From Pagrus major (Eukaryota > Chordata > Actinopteri > Spariformes > Sparidae): a stretch of DNA of 64,000 nucleotides. A model generated the notes under the pieces. The model worked only from the letters and a program-made list of their open reading frames with translations, made no database searches and was not told the DNA's origin. Position 1 is the first letter of the stretch. Each line of letters begins with the position of its first letter. Positions 14,061 to 27,242 of the stretch are shown piece by piece. The DNA lies in assembly GCF_040436345.1 (NCBI RefSeq), contig NC_133223.1:11141613-11205612 (forward strand). The letters are read 5' to 3'. The translations under genes were made by a program, and so were the position numbers.

Positions 14061-17000
14061 GTTGTCTGACACGACAGACACGTGAGATGGGAATGAGAGT
14101 GTTTTTACCTTGTACCAAAATGGAAACTTTAATTCAGCCCTAAACAGGCTTTTGATTGTTAGTTATATCATCTTAAGAAATGTATTACAAAAATACAGTT
14201 GTGTGTTTATTCAATACTGAGTTTCATATGTTAGATAGTGTTGCAGTGACCTGAGCCACAGAACAGAATTAAAGCTTTTCTAAAGCATACTAAATTTTCC
14301 TCCTCGCCCTGATTTTGGCATCCTTTGTGCACCTTTTTTAAAAGCTTTGAAAAACCTCAAACTGTAGTAGTGTGTGAATCTATTCTCCAGTGCTCGCGCT
14401 AATGCTACAGAAGTAGCCATAAATTATGCATCAGGAATATGTATATGTATTGACTTTAATAAGAGCTATTTCCTACATGCCAGCTTTTGTACCTGCTGAA
14501 GAATCACTGGGGTGCTTCCTGATACTCGGCACACACGCTTGTTCTCTCACTCACACGCTCCTCCGCTGACTTTCAGCTAGGGGAAATGCAACAAAAAAGA
14601 GCATAATTAAAATAATAATAGAGTCTCCTCTTGTTTGGGGGGTTCAGATGTGTTTTCACAGTTGCATTTGGCAACGTTGGAGGAATTTGCAGGAACTGTC
14701 GAGGAGTGTTAGTGTAAATAAGTAAACTCTTGCTTTGTTAGATTGTGATACCTAATCAAGTCAGCGCTGACAGGAGTTCTCTCGCTCTGTCTTCCTCTCT
14801 GTTTTCTTCTCTCTTTTTTTTCCTCTTACCTGTATCTCTGACGTGACACTCCATCGAGTGTTGGTGCTGAATACTTAATGACACACAAAAACAACAATGC
14901 CACTCATTTATCAGTGAAACAACAAGCTCCGGGCCTCGCGGTGCACACCGAGACGTACTCACAAACAAATGTTACTCTGCTTTACTCATCCATATTCCCC
15001 AGTCTTCCTTCGCCGTGTTCTCCTGACCCCTGACTGTGCTGTGCATGTCATTTGTCCACTTCTCCTTCCTGTTTTCAGCCAGTTGGCCTCTAGTGCTTTG
15101 TGTCTATGAATGCTAACATGTCTTACCTTGCCCTGGGCGAGAAAGAAAGAGTGTACCTGGTATTTGGCCATTCTGCTCCGGTAGTGTCTCTGGAAACCTC
15201 AGACAATAACATTCATAGACTCTCACAAACACACACACACGCTGACAGTCAGACTGAGGTCTCGCTGGCATGGGTTGTCAAAACCAAATAACTGCTTGTC
15301 CTTTCCATGTGTGCACTGGCCATGTGGTGCCCTTCTCGGTGAGAAGCGGGCTAAAATGGCTGTTGACACGAGAAGACAGCAAACTCACTGCTGGGCTCCC
15401 AGTCCCTCATGCCATTATAACGCGCTGCACGATTAACAGTCCACATAGTAGTGCTGGTAAAAAAAAGAAGGGGGTCAATCAGCAGCCTGAACTGTGAAAA
15501 CCACAAAGAAGATGTCATCAAACAAAAATGCTTAGGTACACATGCTGAAAGATGGATGCTAAACAGAGGGGGCAGGGCACTATTAAGATGACATCAGGGA
15601 AAACCTCTCAACAGCTGCATGGGAGTGCCGACTGTTATGGAGGACAGAAAATGGAGGGCAATACAAGGGAACACTGATAGACTAACAGCAACAAGGGGAG
15701 GGGAGTCATCACCAGTCTAAGCATGTGCTGATTGAGCCTGGCTCTTTTTAACCAGCAGGCCTTTGGAGACATGCTAGTTGGCAGCCGGGTCACAAGAGTA
15801 CCAGCAGAGACGCGGGGCTTCAAAAAGCTCTCTGTGCTTTACCGAGCAACTGCACGTTACGCGGAATGCGTCGCACTGAGACCTCACTTAGTCGTGGTGG
15901 GACCTGTTCTGATTGAGGTAACAGCTGGGATATGACATCAGCCGGAGTGTTGGCCGTGTTTTCACTCACTGGCGCAATTCTGCTCTTAAAAGGTTCCATC
16001 AGTACCACTCGGGTGAGTTGCAGAGGGTTGCTTTTCATCTCTTTGGGTGTGCGATCCACCAGCTGGTCAGAGTGCCCCTTGGTAAGAGGTACCGAGACGC
16101 CAAAGTGCTGTACTCATAAGTGGCTCATTGTCTTTCTACGCTCAGAAGTGAACAAGTGAGATGTGAGCACTTGCATACATTAAAAAAACACATGCACATA
16201 CACTCATATTAAGACTATTTTTATCATCAGAAGATACATTTCTTTCCTTTTATGACTGCTCTTAAGACTGTAACTGAAACCAAATGGCACCTATCGCTCT
16301 TGCCTGTGACAAAAATGTGTTTCATGTGTGGGAGATGTTTTGGCAACATTTCCCTAACTTTGGTTTGACCCCTGCACAGGTACTTGTGAATGAATTTTCA
16401 TGAGTGGATTCATTGGATTCAGCCTCTAGTCACGGTTTCCAACAGGGGGCCTCTTAAATACTAAAACTCAACCTCCTCAGAGTACACACTGTGATTTAGC
16501 TCTTGAATATTTCTAACATAAAGATCCCTTTCCCCCCTGTCTTCTGTCCAAGTATCTTTCCACTGTGACACCGAGGGACCAATTGAGACAAAAATCTATT
16601 TGCACTGCTCTGTGGTGTGTATAAGTCGATGCTGAAGAGAAAGCGCACATCGCCTGGAGTGAATAAATCACCAGGGTGGAACAAAGAATGGTGAAAAAAA
16701 GAAAAACAGGCAAAACGCAGCTACAAAGCAGCTTATCACATTTAGCATGTGCTTATTAGGCCTCGTGCCTCTGCGCAGGCTGCTGAGAGATTGAGTTGAG
16801 CTATTTGAACTGGTTCAGACTGATGGTGAGTCTGGGGTATTCTGACGAAATGCAGAGACATAGGCAAACTCACAAGGAGGCCTGCTGTTTGGGCTGCTAT
16901 CTGAGTAAATACTGAAAAACTAAATACCTCAGGAAGATGCAGTTTTGATACATATTTATGTAGAAGCACTGCACGAATTTGACTAAAAGCTTAGCAGACT

Positions 17001-17123
17001 AGATTAACACTCAGACTGTTCATTTTCATATTAGCCTGGCTCTGAATGACTTGCAAAAAGCGTTTGTGTGGTTGTGGCCTTCGTTTCACATCATGCATTC
17101 AGCATAGCATCATGTAACTAGGA
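14061..17123. other. Gene desert with an unexplained GC-richer patch
   Basis: No supported gene. The patch at 15700-16080 is GC-richer than its surroundings and has overlapping open frames on both strands; it is discussed under findings. Confidence 0.4.
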
Positions 17124-17131
17124 CTAGTTAA

Positions 17132-18130
17132 CAGGGTTGGGTACCATTCACATTTAAACTGATACCGGTTCCGATACCTGTACCTGAAATTCGATACCAG
17201 TACCCAAAGGTACCTTTTTTTGGTACTTTAATCTCTCTGTAATAACAAAAAAGTAATTTCAGTTCTAATCAGTTAAATCATTCACTTCTAGAATCAATAT
17301 ATCATGAGTCATATTTCTAGTTACAATGCACATCACATGTCAGTCAGTCTTTCTATGTTTTATTTCAGTTGCATCTTGCTATACTGCATATAAATATGTA
17401 AAATAAAATACTTTATGAAGTCACCTGCTACATTTAGCTGTTCCTGGTCATCAACCTCTTGCTAATACATTTAATAGAAAGATTTATATGTGCTGCCCTC
17501 TCCTGGCACGCAACGTCTCCACTAGAGGTGGCTGTATTTTAAACAGATTGTGAATTTTGAGTTTGAGTTTTGACCCCTTGAGCTTGCTGTAGTGCCTCAG
17601 AAGCTACAGCAGCAGAATGAATTTATTATGTGAAGCCAGCAGTTATAAGTTTGCTTTAAGAACATATTAAATACTGTATATGCTCGTAAATATGAGCACA
17701 CATATCGTTGTATGTTAAGTACGTGAATTAAAATGTTTTGTTTGTCAGTATGCTTTTACCACGGTAGAGATGCTAAACCCCGTTGGCGCATTAGTAGGAA
17801 TTCCCATTATGTGTTAGCATCACGCTAGCAGGCTGAGTGTTTGTTTTATAAAATTGTTGGGGAATCAAAAAAGCACGCTGTAATATTTCCTCATATACAG
17901 TATACAGTTCACATACTGTTGGTTTCATACCGAGATTTCGGACATATTAAAAACATACTGTTTCAGTAGAAGGGGAGATGTCTCACTCTCTCTCTCTATA
18001 ACGGGACTGTTAAGATGCACAATCAGGTACCAAAGTTTGGCACGATTATTTAAATGTGAATTGGTACTCTGTAGTGCTGGCGTAATTCAGTTGGTACCCT
18101 TTAAAGTACCGAATCCGGTACACAACCATA
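17132..18130. mobile_element. hAT superfamily non-autonomous element with 8-bp TSD
   Basis: Element of 999 bp flanked by a perfect 8-bp duplication, CTAGTTAA, at 17124-17131 and 18131-18138. The left end is CAGGGTTGGGTACC and the right end on the opposite strand is TATGGTTGTGTACC, typical hAT-type imperfect terminal repeats. Subterminal GGTACC/GATACC motifs are repeated near both ends. No transposase frame is visible inside. The perfect duplication suggests a relatively recent insertion, though the termini have mismatches. Confidence 0.88.
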
Positions 18131-18138
18131 CTAGTTAA

Positions 18139-20339
18139 CATAATGTTTTTCACATTGATCAAAGAAATATGTGTTTTAAAAATTGGTTATTTGTTGATTT
18201 ACAATTTGTACCGCTGCATCAATCTCATCCATGCCTGTTGCCTCTCTTCTGTTGCTAACTGTATCAAGGTAGCCAACTACGTTGGAAGCTGGCATCCCCA
18301 TTCTTAAACCGGTCGACTAAGCTCTGATAGGTCAATGTTTTCTTAACTGACGGAAACGTGTTCAATGAGCACATCACTAGCAAAAATTTGTATTGCTGAA
18401 AAATTCAGTGATATGGTTGGTGATTCAGAAGTGTGGGCCAGTCTAATTATTTGTCCATTCTAGCATTTTCAAAATAAGACTGATGTTGGTCTATGATATT
18501 TTTAACATCTCAGAGGAAAACTTTTGTTTCTGACTGCTTAGGTCACGGTCACACATAGCCGAATGCAGGCAAATGAACATCGCCTGCCTGTGCTGAAGGT
18601 GGGCAGTGCAGGATGTGAGACACACTGGTTTGCTGGTTTGTAGTCCTTTTCTGCTATTGGTTGTGGCTGCAACTTCACAAGTCAAGGTTAACCAAAGTTG
18701 TACTCCACGCAAAGTCAAGATGCAGATTTACTTCGCCACTGAATGCAAATGATTTTTTGTGCCTTTGCGTGCATTGGAATGGAAGTAAAGTTGAGGCAAA
18801 TGTTGATTTTGCATAAATGGGACTGCAACCTTATGCGATTCCAATGCTATTTGCCATGCGTTATTGCCGTTATGATTTGTAATCTGAGTTATATTGTGTT
18901 GTTTTAGAAATTACTTATTCAAATCTCCCAAGTCAACATTATAATTGAACAGCATTTTGATCAAGTGTCAGGTCAGGTCAGATAACTCTTTCACCTACAT
19001 GGGTCATACGGTATATTTGCAAGCTAACGTCACTTTTGTCTCAGTGGTCAGCTCAGCCACTCAGCTGTTAGGCTACACGTGGCAGTTACTGGGTATAAAT
19101 GCCGCAACATTAAACTCTTCATAAGAAGTAGTTTGTGTGGTACAACCCAATTTAGTGATGTGTAAATTACCAATTAGTATTATGTGAAAGACAGATAGCT
19201 AGACTAAATTTGAGCTTACAAGCAGCTGGTACAATCGGCTCCACGGTCCCAAAACAGAGAGGCCTCTGAAGAAACGTGGAACTAAATGCTTGTTTTTTGT
19301 TTTTTTCCATCTTTAAATGAATGAAGGAAGTGTTAAAAGTGCCCTGCTGTGATTGCATATGCACAGATCCCAGAATTTTTGCACTACAGTCACAGTCCGT
19401 CTGGACATGTTTGATCCCAGCAGTTGTCACAAAATACAGTTTAATGATGTGCATTTTCATCGTGTCCTGGGATTTTTTAAATAGGCATAGACTGACCCAA
19501 AAGCATGATCCTTGGTAGGGTGGCTGTGGCCTTGTTCCCCAAATCAATTCACACAGTAATTAGCTTAAATCAAAATCTGTACATTCTTTTGACTTTCGTA
19601 ACAGTGGGTTGATGCTGTACAGTAGTTCTGCCCCATCAGCTTTAAAAAGATATGGCAGGTTCTCACAACATGCTACCCGTCCTCTGAAGCCTAAAGGGAA
19701 TCAACAGCATTGTGACTGTCTCGGCTAACCTAAGCTTCCCTTTGTTTCCTTGCCAAAGTGGGGCTCATAGAGTAGTGGCATGTTACTTCGGCCTATTCTC
19801 ACGTCATTGCCCTGTCATACAGAATAAAGTGCTTTGGTTAGAGCGGCCGTGTTGTAGAAAGGTATGAGAACGAGAGAGAGAGAGTGACAGAGAGAGCTCA
19901 CATGCATTAAGTCATACAGTAATTTGCCCAGGAAGAGAAAAATGGGGAATAATTACTGTTTTGTCTTTGGTCTTTTGGTCTTTGATAAAAGTTGCTGTTA
20001 ACCCCGCAAACCCTAATCATTCAGTCTTAGCTGGAGGTCAGACATTAGTGGATGCTCCTCAGTAAAGAGACACTGATTGATGTTAATCAGAATAATGGTT
20101 TTCTGTTTGCTCTGAAAGTATATACAGTCATAAATAATAGTCTTTTCCTAGCTGTTTCCCATCTTTTTCAAATCTCAGACAGACCTAATCTGAAGCTGAG
20201 AAATTCCTAAAATGCCCTGCTTCCTCCCCACTTTGATCTGAGGAAAGTTTAGCAAATTCTGTGTGTTGAGCGTGTCTGCCAACCCCGTCACCCCACCCCA
20301 CACCCCACACCCTGCCACCCTCGCACCAACAGCCTCCTC
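18139..20339. other. Gene desert, nothing recognised
   Basis: No exon or bounded repeat. Short GA tract near 19872. Confidence 0.4.
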
Positions 20340-20530
20340 CGTCAGCCCCCTGGTTCATTAGCCGACCTTTAGCCACCGAACGACAATTAGGCCTGTCGTT
20401 CGCTCGCCGGCTTGACTCTGCCAGGCGGACTGTGCAGCGAGGAATAGTCCCTGACTAATGATTGGCTAAAGAGACCTGACAGCATGTTACAGCCACAGCT
20501 GTAATTGAATACAAGCTCTAACAAGCCTTT
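20340..20530. promoter_or_regulatory. Candidate conserved non-coding element
   Basis: CpG-containing, repeat-free stretch (AACGACAATTAGGCCTGTCG TTCGCTCGCC; CTGACTAATGATTGGCTAAA) with a CCAAT-like inverted ATTGG and homeodomain cores. It stands out from the AT-rich surroundings. Confidence 0.3.
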
Positions 20531-21049
20531 GAACAGGAGGAAGAAATATTTCATAAGCTTGATGCAATTTGTTCGGTGCGTGTAATGAAAATAATGAATG
20601 TGATTCCCTCACATTTTTTACTTATAATTGATGGGTTTTTTTCTGTTTTTTGGCAATAATAACAGTTTGAGACAGACACAGAGAGAGAATAATTTGAAGA
20701 TGCTGATCCCTTTTCCCTTTCAATGTGGTAAAATGATTTCTTTGGCATTTTTTAGCTGTTTACACAGGCCACTAATTTGTTGTTTTCAGCGTTTATAACA
20801 AGACTGATGTTTTTGCACTTTGAAACAGCTGCTGATATGTTAAATGTGGGGCTCAAGCAGCTTATTATTTTATGGACAGTTCACATCCCAAGTTCAATCC
20901 ACAGGAAAAAAAAATGAACTGTTGTGAAACATGTTCATTGGACTTCTGATGCCAATCGGAAGCCAACTTTTCCTGCTCGACCAAGCCTGCATAGCTCATG
21001 TGTTTTTCAAGCGAACATTCCAAGTATTCCCGGCTATTTCTAAAACATA

Positions 21050-21700
21050 CACTAATCAAAACACGCTAAAAACAAATTATCTGGCTGTGCCCTTATCATA
21101 ATTATGTGAATTATTTGTGAATTATTTAGCTATGTCATTTGCAGGGCACAGCAAATACACTGGCTGCGAAATTGGGCAAAAGTTGGAATGGAGCGAGGGG
21201 AAAGTTTTTCCGCACTCGCTGTGGCCAAAATTGGGACAAGAAGAAGAAGAAATTGGACATCAAAGGCTAACACAATATCAGAGTCCAGTAATCAGGACAT
21301 CCACATTAGACAAATGTCACAGAGCGAGCAAATGAAAGACTCAAATGATGAATTGGACTAAATTACACAGAAAAAAACAATCAAATATTAAAAGAGGGCA
21401 CACCACTTTTCCCCTCTGACATCAAGGGTACACAGCAAGTAATCACACGACTGAAATGTTCATCATTGCCTCCATTTAGTGTAAGAGTAATAAAAGACAT
21501 GTCAGAGCTGGGAGAAGAATCCCAGCCTGGCTACTCATTACTCACTGGGGACAAAGAGACTTTTGGGCCTAATAAGGACATGATTTAGGCAAATAAGGCC
21601 GTTATGATAATCAGGCTGCTGATAATAAGGCATTTTTGCTCTTGTTTGTTTTCTTATTTTGTGGCATATTTACCCTACATCGCCACTGAGGAGAAAAAAT
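21050..21700. promoter_or_regulatory. Candidate conserved non-coding element
   Basis: Contains TTATCATAATTATGTGAATT ATTTGTGAATTATTTAGC and GCCTAATAAGGACATGATTT, with repeated AATAAGG(C/A) words. It appears enhancer-like, without coding potential. Confidence 0.3.
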
Positions 21701-22301
21701 AACTTGCATCTGATTGGTCTTTTTCTTTGATTTTAATTCTCTTAGCAGAGCACCACTGATGTGTTCTTTGAATTCACCAGGGATGAATCAAGACAGGGTC
21801 TGAATTTTTAAACAAGGTCCTCTTTGCAGCTTATTTTATAGGATTATGGCTTGTCTTGGTGTGGGGGTAGTCTATGCAAGTAATTACCTGTGAGAATTTA
21901 AGTTTCCTAAAGTAGGTTAATGCCTGAAAGTTGAAGGCACTCAATAAAAGTGCAATTGGTTTGACACAGCAGGTGATGCATTTGGTGCGCGTGTGTGTGT
22001 TTCATCTATGAACGGCTTCATAAACAAAGAACAAAGAATAGTGCGCTGTAGACAAGCTATCAACTACAAATCCCTCTTTGGGTGTCTTTGTCCGGTTTAA
22101 AATGTTTGCCAATGGGATTATAGTGGATACATTTAAACATAAGTTCAGTCAGCCGACTCATGTGGAACGGATTTATTATGCAGATTTGATATTTGGCTCT
22201 GACCTCATCAGTCCCAGTGAGCATAAACCAAGCTCAGCATAGCAGACTCTGACGAGCCTACAGGTGGATGATGACGTAGGATTGGGGCTTATTAAATGCT
22301 A

Positions 22302-23278
22302 CACTGCTCGAAAAAAAAGGGAACACTTAATCATCACAGTATAACACCAAGTCAGTTAAACTGCAGGGATATCAATCTGTACATTTAGGAAACACAAGTG
22401 ATTGTGAATCAATTTCACCTGTTTTAGTGCAAATGGAAGTGACAAAAGGTGCAAAAGCAAGACAACCCCCAAAAAGGGAATGGTTTTGCATGTGGTGGCT
22501 ACAGACAACTGCTCTCTCTTTATCCATCCTGATTCTCCTGCTAGTGTCCTTGTCACTACTGGTAGCATGAGGTGGTTCCTGCAGCCCAGTCAGGTTGCAC
22601 AGGAAGTCCGGCTCTTCCAGGAGGGCACATCCATGTGTGCAGTCGCAAGACTGTTTGCTGTCTCCCAGCACAGTCAACAGTACCCTGACTGCTGTTAGGA
22701 ACCGGGATGAAATCCACAGAGCGATTGACCTTATGCTGGTGCTGTGGGCCCCAAGTTCCTCCTGGTGCTGCCTGGCCTCATCTGGCCAGAGTGTGTAGGC
22801 AGTTCCTGGATGACAAAGGCATTGATGCCATTGACTGACCCTCACCTTCCCCTGACCTAAATCCAATTGAGCACCTATGGGACGTTATGTATCGATGCAT
22901 CCGACGCTGCCAGGTACTGCCACAGACTGTCCACGAGCTCACTGATGCTCTGATCCAGGTCTGGGAGGAGATCTTCAAGGACACCATCCGCCGACTCGTC
23001 AGGAGCATGCCCGGACGTTGTTGGGAGTGCATACAGGCACGCGGGACCCATACACACTACTGAGTCAAATTATGAGTTGCCATGATAAAATTCACGCAAG
23101 TTGGATCAGCCTGTGATTTCAATTTTTTACTTTGATTTTCGGTGTGATTTTAAATCCAGCCCTCAGTGGGTTGATGATTTTGGTTTCCACTGACTGTTGT
23201 TATATTTTCAACTTGAATTATTTGTTCATCAAGATCTGATGTGTGATTTAAGTGTTCCCTTAATTTTTTTGAGCAGTG
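22302..23278 (+). mobile_element. Tc1/mariner element, internally deleted
   Basis: Element of 977 bp flanked by TA on both sides (22300-22301 and 23279-23280). The terminal inverted repeats are CACTGCTCGAAAAAAAAGGG at the left and CACTGCTCAAAAAAATTAAG (opposite strand) at the right, continuing into GGGAACACTTAA in both. Inside are the two ends of a Tc1-type transposase: an N-terminal helix-turn-helix stretch and a C-terminal catalytic stretch. The middle, including the first DDE aspartates, is missing, so it cannot mobilise itself. Confidence 0.93.
22480..23063 (+). pseudogene. Tc1-like transposase remnant
   Basis: 22480-22698 encodes the N-terminal DNA-binding part (WFLQPSQVAQEVRLFQEGTS, then MCAVARLFAVS) and ends in a stop. 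From about 22695 a residue such as LTAVRNRDEIHRAI joins sequence that normally lies far downstream, marking the deletion at roughly 22680-22700. The second catalytic block is scrambled by frameshifts. 22858-23063 is then open again with LNPIEHLWD (third catalytic acid), RRLVRSMPGRCWE and the family-typical end QARGTHTHY before TGA. Frameshifts and at least one stop separate the blocks. The opposite-strand reading frames here are shadows. Confidence 0.88.
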
Positions 23279-23280
23279 TA

Positions 23281-25029
23281 TACGACCAGCTGCATCAGCA
23301 GAACCATCAGTTTATGGAAAATGCTTGCAAATGAGCAGCACAGCAAGCAGCAAGTAGTTATTCTTAACCAAACCAGGATCTTCCCATAAACCTCAGTTGT
23401 TTTTGGCTTGTGGTTTTGGAAGGCACACACACACGACACTGCGCTGCTGATGTGGGTGTCAGAACAGAAGCTGTCTCCATGTGTCATTGTTAAGGTCCGA
23501 TACAAATGGAGCATTTTGTTGCTAATTTGGAAGAATTGTTGCGTATTTCCTACAATACTACTGTGATGTTACTGGTAGCGAATTGTCTTACAAGCTTTGC
23601 TCTGTGTCAGTCAGACAGCACAACAATTTGCTCACAGCAAGCAATCATTTTTTTATGAAATGTTAAATAAAGTGATACACAGCAGATAATGATCAAGATT
23701 TTGCTATAGCTTAAAGGTTAAGGCCGGTGCTATTCTCGGTTTAATTGGATTTTATATCATTTTCATATGTTTCATTTAATTTGATACAGACAAGAACAGA
23801 CAAAGTCATGATGATATGACAGCTGATGCTTTTCTTTTCTTTTTGTCATTGTCAACAGATTCCATAAAAAGCTTATTCATCTTAAGGAAGGTTTAAATCT
23901 ATAAAACTGGATCCCAGATATATAGTTTCATTACTTGAAAGGCTAAATATTTCCCTGAAACACCTGGCTACCACTATATTTTCATCAAACATCATGAAAA
24001 CATGAGTAAATGGGGTATTTTGGGGGGATTATTGTTCGTCAGAGCCAAGACATCCACTCAGTATCAGCATGTAGCAAAATGTACCTCCGTGAAGTGTAAG
24101 TTTGTAAGTTTGTGTCTGTGACCAGACCTAAATGACTCCATTGCCAGTGACTCCCAGAACGACATGTATGTCTGTTAGAGTACCAGCGAGAGGCGGCATA
24201 CCAGACCTTGGTCGTCACCTGGTTACGTGGTGAAACTGTTGCTGCTTTTGGGGTTTGTGATGTATTTTAAAAAATTTAGACAAAATAGTAAAAACAAAAG
24301 TGTGTTAGTTATGCAAAACTTACATTACATATATGAAGTAATGAATGTAATGTTATGTACGTTACATAAGTTTATAAAACTCACTATTGACTTTTGGTTT
24401 CAGGCTGGACACAAACAGTCTCCTGGGTGAAAGTCCTGTGTCCTGTGACAAACTTTGTCTCCGCCCTTATACTACATCACCTGACTTCCTCCTTTGCTGC
24501 CATCAAAATGATTAAGGCCACAAGAGGTCGCCACCTAACAATAAATAGGTGTCGTACTAAGCTGCTTGCACACATGCACACTCTTCTCTGAGATCAGGCT
24601 GTTAGTGACACAAGAACTGTCCTCTTGTGCCACCGTCCTTAGAACATGTTAAGCTTTGCACAGATGTCCCATAATCTATTAGGTTGACTGCTATGAAATG
24701 TGATAAGCTCATCCCTGCGCTCGTGAGTATAAACCTATCTGATTGTAAAGGCTCTCCTCTATCTTAAACCTCAGGAAAATATGTATATTTTTTGTTTTAA
24801 CATTCGTTGGAGCCTGATACAATGATTACTTCTTTGTTTGTTTTATCCTATACTTTTGAATTGAGGATTGCAGTGAACACAGCAGCCTTCATGGGGCAAT
24901 AGCAGAGCTTTTTTTTTAGCATTTAGACATGGAGAGAGATACAGAGGGAGACAAAGATAAAATAAGAGGGAGACTGCAGCCTCTCTGCTATAGACAAAGG
25001 CAGAAGGCAGAGAAGACAGAATTAATTTG
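23281..25029. other. Gene desert, mostly nothing recognised
   Basis: Apart from the possible repeat fragment at 24390-24575, no feature can be supported. Confidence 0.4.
24390..24575. repeat. Possible dispersed repeat fragment
   Basis: The block GTCTCCTGGGTGAAAGTCCT GTGTCCTGTGACAAAC ... CACCTGACTTCCTCCTTTGC has the look of a known teleost repeat. No second copy was found here. Confidence 0.3.
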
Positions 25030-25570
25030 ACAGTGAATAAGTGACAGCCATTCCCGTCCTTTAGTGCTGCGCTTTCTTCTCCTCTCCTTCCTCATCCCCA
25101 AGTCACTCTTCTCTCTAATTGCATGGTGGACATCTCTGAGTACGTTGGGGAATTTCACCCACGATCTGGCACAGATTAACAGTCCCACAATGCTTTGTTG
25201 CTGCTTTATTTGCATGATAATTAGTTGGTGGCAGCGTGTATTCTAATTAATTTATTATTTCACAAATATAGGTACACAGGGAGAGGGAAAGAGTGCGCTA
25301 CAGAAAAGAGAGGGAGAGGAAAATAGAACAATGTGCATTAATTAAAGTGATTAAAGGATTGACTGAACTTTGCCTTGATGTGTTTATTCAATTAATAAGC
25401 AAAGTGGCAGATGACTGTTTGACTTTTATAACGATTAATTGTACCGTTTTTGTTAATTTAGGCCCATTCATCTTACACTCATCCTCTTAAGCCATCACAT
25501 CAATCTTTGCCCGTTTCACAGAGAATCCCCTGTCTTTAATTACCAAACAAAGTCTGGCTAAAAATCTACA
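25030..25570. promoter_or_regulatory. Candidate conserved non-coding element, homeobox-site rich
   Basis: TTTGCATGATAATTAGTTGG contains an octamer-like ATTTGCAT next to TAATTA cores. TGTGCATTAATTAAAGTGAT TAAAGG and TGTTTATTCAATTAATAAGC follow. This is the strongest enhancer-like texture in the desert. Confidence 0.35.
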
Positions 25571-25779
25571 TGAATGACAATTTAACACACTTCAGGTTCT
25601 TATACACCCATTTTTTACATCAATATTGTGTTTGTGATCATACGGAGCAGTTAGATTTTCAGCTATCACAAATGAATAATACTGTATTTAATTTTGCTCT
25701 CTTTTAAAACTTTATAAAATTCCTGATATTCTTTTTCAACTGGAAATTATTGTCACAGCACAGTACCTATCTCCCAATG

Positions 25780-25880
25780 TTAGAGAAAGTTAGAAAAAAA
25801 ATATTTCTATTTTACAGTGCCTTATACTTCTATTCTATATTTTACCTTTTTACTCCATTACATTTATTTTACACTTATTG
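25780..25880. repeat. Fragment related to the 2.6 kb dispersed repeat
   Basis: TTTACTCCATTACATTTATT after a run of TACTTCTATTCTATATTTTA resembles the left part of 2641-3100. More matching motifs (TTTCTACTTTTACCTAAGTA) appear near 26690. The copy is too decayed to delimit. Confidence 0.4.
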
Positions 25881-26424
25881 TTACTGGTAACTTCTTCTTT
25901 ATAACTAATCTACCCAATGTATCTAAAATTGGCTACTCAGTGACAAATTACAACATTAATAGGCTCCTTCATGTAGACTTTGGTGAAAAAAGAAACACAG
26001 TGAAGAGGCCATCCTGTGTACATTTGATGGTTAAAGTACATTTTGCTTCTGTACTTTCTCTTAAAGCTACTACAAGAAACTTGCATTTCTTGTTGACTCT
26101 GACGGCCCCTTTGGACAAAAGATGATGATGGTGAACTAAAGTAAACCATCTTCTTCGTCAGGCTGTGAGACTCCTCAATTCATCCTCAGCACTCTGCCAT
26201 AAATAACAGTTTTCACTTTATGACTAACACAATCCGGATGAGTCGGGATCCGACCCGGTGACGAGCATTATGAATAACTATGAAAATAATTAGACAGAAA
26301 TAGCCGATCTTCCCAGCGATCATCTTGTTTGCTTATGTAGGTCATATAGAGGTGTCAGTATTAAATTCAGACTGTTTCATTACCAGTTAAAAGCTCTTTA
26401 AGTAACATTCTGAATTCAGAGTGA

Positions 26425-26640
26425 CACTTTATAATAACCATCATTAATAACAACAAACAACAAACAGTAAAATGCTTTAAAGCAAGCAATTAAGCAATTG
26501 TAAGGGTTTATACATATCACTTGCAACTTTACAATAACAAATTCTGAATAAATGGTTGATAAAGCTTTTCATTGTTTGTTAACAGTGAAATAACTACATT
26601 AATACCATACCATACCATTTATTAACAAAGGTTAGTGTTA
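26425..26640. mobile_element. Candidate MITE
   Basis: The left edge, GTGACACTTTATAATAACC, and the right edge on the opposite strand, GTAACACTAACCTTTGTTAA, are imperfect inverted ends around about 215 bp of AT-rich non-coding sequence. The boundaries and superfamily are uncertain. Confidence 0.4.
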
Positions 26641-27242
26641 CTGAAATCAGGACTTTAACTTGTAACCAAGTATTTTGAAATGATGGTATTTCTACTTTTA
26701 CCTAAGTAACAGATCTGGATACTCCATGTGCCCATCAGTATGATGGACACTCATTAATGTCTCCCTCTAACTTTTCCTCTCCTTTGTCTTCTTGCCTTCC
26801 TGTAAGTCTGGGACAGAGGGCAGTGCTGCATCCCCCTCCACCTCCTTTTCACCACCCTTGCATAGGCCTCCCTGAGGGTTTGACACTGGGGGAGATAGAG
26901 CAGTTTGAGCCGAGCGCTTGCAAAATCAAAACACCTCTTTATTGTCCGCCTCTGTATCCGCCTTATTCCTGCCGCATTGTCCAGGGGAACAAAGGGAACC
27001 ATCTATTTCTCTGATAGAAGCCAATGGTTGGTAAGAGGTTTGATTTGAGTGTTGAGGATGCTATTTGCCTAGAGAAAGCCTGAGGATGAGGGCTGATCGC
27101 GCTGGCAATAGAACCGGGCTGTCAGCTGGCATCTAGCGATAATTGCTTCCCATGGCAGGACCCCGTCGGCCGGGAGAAGAGGAGCGCAGTGTGGAGAGTC
27201 GACGCGGGAATCCATTTTCACTGCAGCCCAGTCATAATTGTT

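Noticed and set aside
22356..22866. Minus-strand open frame of 164 codons
   Set aside because: It is antisense to the Tc1 transposase remnant and has no independent support.
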